Positions 59,116 through 64,000 of a stretch of 64,000 bases of DNA are shown here, piece after piece. The notes below the pieces were generated by a model that worked only from the letters and a program-made list of their open reading frames with translations, ran no database searches and was not told where the DNA came from. This stretch comes from Zygaena filipendulae. Lineage: Eukaryota > Arthropoda > Insecta > Lepidoptera > Zygaenidae. The position numbers and the translations under genes are program-made. Each line of letters starts with the position of its first letter. Positions within the stretch are counted from its first letter, which is position 1. The DNA is taken from contig OU015664.1 in the NCBI GenBank assembly GCA_907165275.2, forward strand, positions 11,556,001-11,620,000. The letters run 5' to 3'.

Positions 59116-59177
59116 AATGAAGTAACTACGAACATAAATATCAGGCAAAAAAAAACAAAGAATGCGTTGACTGAGAA

Positions 59178-59375
59178 TCCCTACTAATATGTATTATAAA
59201 TGCGAAAGTAACTCTGTCTGTCTGTTACGCTTTCACACCTTAAAGGCTTAACCGATCATCACTAAATTTTGCATACAAGTTGTTAGGGGTACAATACCCA
59301 ATGTCCTTTACATTGGGTACTTTTTATCCCGGTATTCCCGCGGTAACTCCGAAATTAATGCAAGAAATGCATCAA
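59178..59375 (+). mobile_element. Helitron-like element, broken
   Basis: TCCCTACTAATATGTATTAT start, CTTAACCGATCATCACTAAA and TATTCCCGCGGTAACTCCGA; a second scrap (ACACGTTGTCAGGGGTACAG...GCTAG) follows at 59393-59453. Confidence 0.65.
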
Positions 59376-59694
59376 ATTTTTAATACTATATACACGTTGT
59401 CAGGGGTACAGAACTACAGAACTTTTCCCGGAAAGTTAGCTAGTTGAATAATATATTAATTAACAATGTTAATAAATAATAATATTATATTAATTTATTA
59501 CAATTGTCATATCCAATAAACAAAAGAAACACAACAATGTTCAAAAGGTCCTTCAATCGTTTTAAGTCATACAATGGCAGAAAAGTATTATTAATTAGCT
59601 ACCTACCTATACGAATGGAAGTGTGTGTACGGAAAGGAGTGAAAAGCTAAGCTAACAGATAGAGTCATATTCGAATTAAGTTTTAATTTATTAT

Positions 59695-59879
59695 TTGCTG
59701 TTCCCCGAGGGCTTTTACTCACACTAATTTCGAGGTTCCCGCGGGAGTTCCAGAGTCCCTACTCTATGTCTTTTTCTGTACCCCTGACAGCAAAATTTCA
59801 TGACGATCTGTTGAGCTATTAAGGCGTGAAAGCGTAACAAACAAACAAACATTCGTATTTATAATACCTAGTAAGGATA
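59695..59879 (-). mobile_element. Helitron-like short element
   Basis: GCTGTTCCCCGAGGGCTTTT, TTCCCGCGGGAGTTCC, TTAAGGCGTGAAAGCGTAAC and AATACCTAGTAAGGA. Confidence 0.75.
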
Positions 59880-60859
59880 TGGAATTATTTTAATATCTTC
59901 CCAGTATGTTGGGTGCGCCGTGCGGGGCGAGGGTACAGTCAAAAATAAATCTTTCAGCTTATTAGAGTTCCAATTTGTCAATCGCCATCGACTCGAGACA
60001 ATACTAAGCGGTCGGTAATCGCGCCCAGCCCGCTCGAGCCGCGCGTCGCGCCGCCGGGCTATGTCCGACTATTCTGCGACACTATACAACATTCACTTCG
60101 CTTTCACATCAATTTTTTGGAAACTTCCATTCATATGTTTTTTAATATATTAATGGAAACTTCTAAAAAATTTAAATCAAAATTTAAAATATTTTTTTAG
60201 TATCAATAAGGGATGTTAAGCTCAATCTATCTGAAGCACAGATCGTGGACGATATCTATTGCCTAGTCGATGACCAAACCCTTCACAAGATAGATCAATG
60301 GTCTTGTGAAGATCGCAGGATCAGCTGTTGGTATAGGACTGATCATTGAAAAATCCTTGGAGGCCTTTGCACAACAGTGGACGCTACTAAGGCGTAAAAG
60401 CTACGGGAAACATCTAGTAGATACGTTTTTGATCATTAATAATAAGAATCAGACGTAAGCTAAGTTCGTGGGTTCGAATAAGATTGGTATGTGCGTAAAG
60501 TTAGCAGCAACAATATGTGAACACTTTGGTCAGTCTTTGAACTATACCTAACAATAAAATTCAATGACTATCAAAAGTGCTTAACTACATATTTCTGCTA
60601 CTGATTGTACGTAAACGTACTACTGGGTTTCCAGTTATAAATTTCTTTTAAAATTCTAATAAGAATTCAGTTCTAATTCAGCGAAAATTTTAGGTTTCTC
60701 TAGGTTGTAATGTGAGTCTGCAACGTTACAGTCCAAACGCGACAAGGTAGGTACGTCTTGATTTTACAGTAGGTATATAGTAGGTAGGTGTGAATCAATA
60801 AGTGACTAAATAAAACGGAGAAGTGAATTCTTATTGTGACATTCTTCGCGTGACTTTTT

Positions 60860-61070
60860 GAACAGAATACCGCAGCGAGCCGGCAAGTTATTGATTGAAC
60901 GCCTCGCCGCGGCGACGTCGCTGATTGCCGGCCGGAGATTAGGCCGTTTCCGTGCCGGGGAGCTGCGAGCCGATACTAATTGTTGGTGGGTAATCCCCGG
61001 CAAGCTCGCCCCGCGGCGCCGCTCGCGCACAATCCCCGCGCACTCCACGCTATTAACAGATTAGTGGCAA
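60860..61070. promoter_or_regulatory. GC-rich island in the Vsx intron
   Basis: CpG-rich (CGCCTCGCCGCGGCGACGTC; CCCGCGGCGCCGCTCGCGC) with ACTAATTG and AGATTAG sites. Frames cross it on both strands without recognisable domains. Candidate enhancer or unrecognised exon. Confidence 0.3.
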
Positions 61071-61790
61071 ACTGTCCCAAATCCCATGAGCGTCTAGCAC
61101 TTTACCGTAATGAGTGTCGGTGCGACAAACACCTAATACATATTAGAGTTTTAGAGTTGGCAAGTAGGCAGGTAACTGTACAATTTTTGTAACAAGTAGT
61201 ATGTAATAATAATCTACTTTACTTTTCAATCAAATCCCACCAAATTTATATGGTACCACCGTGGAGGTGTAGGTGCCTGTTTAAAACAAAAATAATCAGA
61301 ATAGTTTGTTATAAACAGTTCACAAGTAATAAAGATATGGATTAATAAAAAGTGCACATGCATTGAAAACCCCAAATTAATAAACATTAAAATTGAAAAA
61401 TAACGTTGTTAGAATAGCCTATAATTTTTGCCATATTGTTTAATCTTTGATAGTGAATAGTGATGTATTTGGGTGCAGTGCTTAATGTCAGTGCTTATAC
61501 AATTTTGGCCGTTTTACTTCTCTTTTACATCTGATTTTACCTATACTAGTTCTTCTTCGATTTTGTCCGCGTCCATACAAATTTTCAACTCAATTATTTT
61601 ACATGGAAATACAAATACTCAAAGAGTTGTTCATTAATATTGAAAAATGTTAGGTGGGTAACCATTCAAATTTTTTAAGTTTGAATTTCGAAAAATCCTT
61701 TGAGTCTACGTCGTCGGAAAAGAAAGCCATCCTTTCTATAGCTTCCGCTGTGGGTTGACAGGCCGTGAGGAAGCTTCTTTATATAGATTA

Positions 61791-61984
61791 CTAGCTGTGC
61801 CCCGCGGTTTCACCCACGTGAATTTCAGAATTCCCGCAGGAACTCCCTTTAGGGGGATGAAAAATAGATAGTAGCCGATTCTCAGGCTTACTGAATATGC
61901 ATAAAAAATTTCATGAGAATCGGTCAAGCCGTTTCGGAGGAGTATGGGAACGAACATTGTGACACGAGAATTTTATATATTAGA
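61791..61984 (-). mobile_element. Helitron-like element, second subfamily, complete copy
   Basis: CTAGCTGTGCCCCGCGGTTT, AATTCCCGCAGGAACTCCC, AGAATCGGTCAAGCCGTTTC and TTTTATATATTAGATTA. Confidence 0.8.
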
Positions 61985-62074
61985 TTATTATTATCAGTTA
62001 AAACTAGGTTGATATTATCTGTTTACAGTCTACACTAGTGGATATAAGCGATGTCTCTACGAGCCCATATCCAT

Positions 62075-62240
62075 GCAAACTCTAATTGCCACGCACGGCG
62101 GCGGGCGGCGGGCGGCGGTAGGCGGGCGAGGCGCATGTTTCTCGTAATTGTTAATTTGGCACATTCCACACGTTAATGACGCGCAGGGTGTTGTGTGTCG
62201 TGTTGTTGCGAGGGTTCAGCACGTTACCTACCCCGCACGT
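62075..62240. promoter_or_regulatory. GC-rich island with (GGCGGGC)n
   Basis: GGCGGCGGGCGGCGGGCGGC run flanked by CTCTAATTGCC, GTAATTGTTAATTTGG and ACGTTAATGACG. Candidate regulatory element upstream of the Vsx homeobox exon; composition-based. Confidence 0.3.
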
Positions 62241-62389
62241 AGGGTCACCACATCACGTCATGTCAAATAGATATTGTACAAATGGCCAGACAAAAAAAAA
62301 ACTGCTTTTTTACTATAAAATTCAGAAAAAACATATTCAGGATCGATTACACTAAAAATTTAACCATGTTTTCTGAAAAGATCTAAATG

Positions 62390-62690
62390 AAAATGTGAGT
62401 TTATTGATTTGTTTGTTTGGCACACTTTGACGTGTTAAATGTTCAACAGATCATCACGAAATTTTGCGAAAATATATATGTTATATATATATGTCTAGTT
62501 GTTGTATACGTATGCTGTAAATCTCTGTGTTGTGTCAAATAAAGTTTTTTCAATTTCAATTTCAATTTCAAAAAAATACGTTGTCAGAAGTACAGAAGTA
62601 TACCTACACAATAATATGGTACATTTTATTCCGGGATTCCCTCTGGAACTCCAAAATTAACGCGGACGAAACTGCGGGAAATATCTGGTT
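62390..62690 (+). mobile_element. Helitron-like element interrupted by a retroposon tail
   Basis: The left part reaches ATCACGAAATTTTGCGAAAA; an insert ending AATAAAGTTTTTTCAATTTC with a (TTTCAA)n tail (about 62474-62571) follows; the element then resumes with ACGTTGTCAGAAGTACAGAA. Confidence 0.7.
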
Positions 62691-63230
62691 ATTATTATAA
62701 TGGTGTGTTTGAAGAGTTTCAAAAAGATTCTGATACAAATTCAACCTTTTGGAAATATTCAATCATTTTTGAAGAAATAGTAGAAATTTTAACTGTATTG
62801 TGTTTTTTACAACCAAAAACGAATGTTTGACAACCCTCTTGTAAATGTGCCTTAAAATTTATTAGTTGTGTGCACGTATGCCTTTATTAACCTTCAAACC
62901 ATTATCCTTTAAGCCGCCGAGCACAGAGCTTCCCCGACACCCCAGTGGAGTGTGTGAAGGGTTACGTAGAGCTGCTATAAGGATAACGAAGGATTACGAA
63001 GGATTTTTGGTTACTCTGATGGCAATGTCAAGAGTTTTGGCTCGTTGAACCAACACTATTAAAGATCTATCTGACAATTTTGCACGGGTTCTTAATATCA
63101 TTAGTTTAAATGAAATCAATTTAAACCAAGGATATAAGATATGATTTGAGTTATCTTCCACAATGCTACATACCCGCGGGATTGGTCGATTTAGTTTTTC
63201 ATTTATTTTATTTTTATTAATTTTTTTTTA

Positions 63231-63440
63231 CTAGCTGTCTCCGCAGTTTCACTCGCGGTAATTTTGGGATCCCCGCGGGAATTCCAGGATAAAATATAGA
63301 TAAAAAGTTTCTTCATGAATCACTCTATATTATATTGGTGAAAACCGCATGAAAATCCGTTGCGTAATTTTAAAGATCTAAGCATACGTAGGGACAGACA
63401 GACAGTGGGAAGCGACTTTTTTTATACTGTGTGGTGATTT
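63231..63440 (-). mobile_element. Helitron-like element
   Basis: CTAGCTGTCTCCGCAGTTTC, CCCCGCGGGAATTCCAGG, ATGAAAATCCGTTGCGTAAT and GGGACAGACAGACAGTGGG. Confidence 0.7.
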
Positions 63441-64000
63441 AGCTAACAGAAATAAATACACCAGCTTGCAAATTACAAGGTATAAGGACATGGCAAACAT
63501 TATTATTAGGGTATCGACATACCTACCTAGTAAAAAACAAAGTCGCTTCTCGCCATCTGTCCCTCTATCCTCTTAAATCTTTTAAACTATGCAACGGATT
63601 TTAATATGGTTTTCATCAATAGATAGAGTAGTTCAAGAGAAAGATTTATTCGTATAGTTTCATAGTTGTTATTTTGTGTTTTATTGAAATATGATAATTG
63701 TTTAAGATGTCGGAGTAAATCAAGCCAACTGAGTGTTTTCATCGAAATGCTCACGTACGAAACCAGGGCTATATTAGGCTAAATTAGCATTGAAAATTTG
63801 ACAGAATTTTATATGTAATTTATCTCTCATGATTCAACAAATAAAAATAAAATAAAAAAACCTTTTTAAACGTCTAAATGTGTTAAAAAAGCCATTAATG
63901 ACGTGACACGACATTACGAATTGATAATTTGTTTAAACATCGCTCTGCAGCACCCCGCGAGATAAATCACAATAAAATGACAACATAACAATATTAAATT
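63441..64000. other. Right edge, no gene recognised
   Basis: AT-rich, probably still Vsx intron; one ATTTTATTG-type run and no exon signal. Confidence 0.5.

Noticed and set aside
1..64000. CRISPR arrays, operons, riboswitches, phage or bacterial genes
   Set aside because: None seen; regularly spaced direct repeats are absent, and the gene structure is spliced and eukaryotic.

Overview
The window is AT-rich animal nuclear DNA, almost certainly from a moth or butterfly. Genes are interrupted by GT-AG introns, and the non-coding DNA is packed with repeat types typical of Lepidoptera: short Helitron-like elements that run from TCCTACTAATATT to CAGCTAG and carry a CCCGCGGGAATTCC core, tRNA-derived SINEs, several MITE families, LINE tails with short simple-repeat ends, and many GTAGGTA-type strings. 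There are no operons, CRISPR arrays or bacterial signals. All gene models below were assembled by eye from reading frames, splice consensus and matching intron phases.

Layout. 0-2.3 kb (minus): the 5' end of a Ty3/Gypsy-type LTR retrotransposon, with LTR, primer-binding site and one long open frame in which gag runs directly into the end of the RNase H region. 2.3-11 kb: intergenic DNA with MITEs, a SINE and a GC-rich island near 6.4 kb. 11.1-18.3 kb (minus): a six-exon gene for an unnamed secreted or single-pass membrane glycoprotein of about 426 aa, with a possible promoter and 5' UTR exon near 19.3 kb. 19.5-26 kb: repeats, a decayed Tc1/mariner-like transposase and a five-unit array of RUNX-like sites. 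26.2-38.8 kb: three related four-TM protein genes resembling LAPTM/DUF7027 proteins, one on the minus strand and two on the plus strand, sharing intron positions and phases (0, 0, 1). 39-46 kb: repeats only. 46.25 kb to beyond the right end (minus): the 3' exons of the visual system homeobox gene Vsx (second half of the homeodomain, CVC domain, OAR-like motif, stop). The exon for the first half of the homeodomain is not visible and probably lies beyond 64 kb, so 57.3-64 kb is intron.

How they relate. The three tetraspan genes are a local duplication cluster and probably do similar endomembrane jobs. Vsx is a developmental transcription factor with large introns; GC-rich islands with TAATTA-type sites upstream of its homeobox exon are candidate enhancers. 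A small intact minus-strand frame with its own AATAAA sits in the 10-kb Vsx intron and may be a nested gene. Nothing here can be called a new defence or catalytic system. The most interesting signals are the gag-RNase H fusion frame, mobile elements crowding the 3' splice sites of one tetraspan gene, a duplication that spans that gene's stop codon, a perfect 33-bp inverted repeat, and the unnamed membrane glycoprotein.
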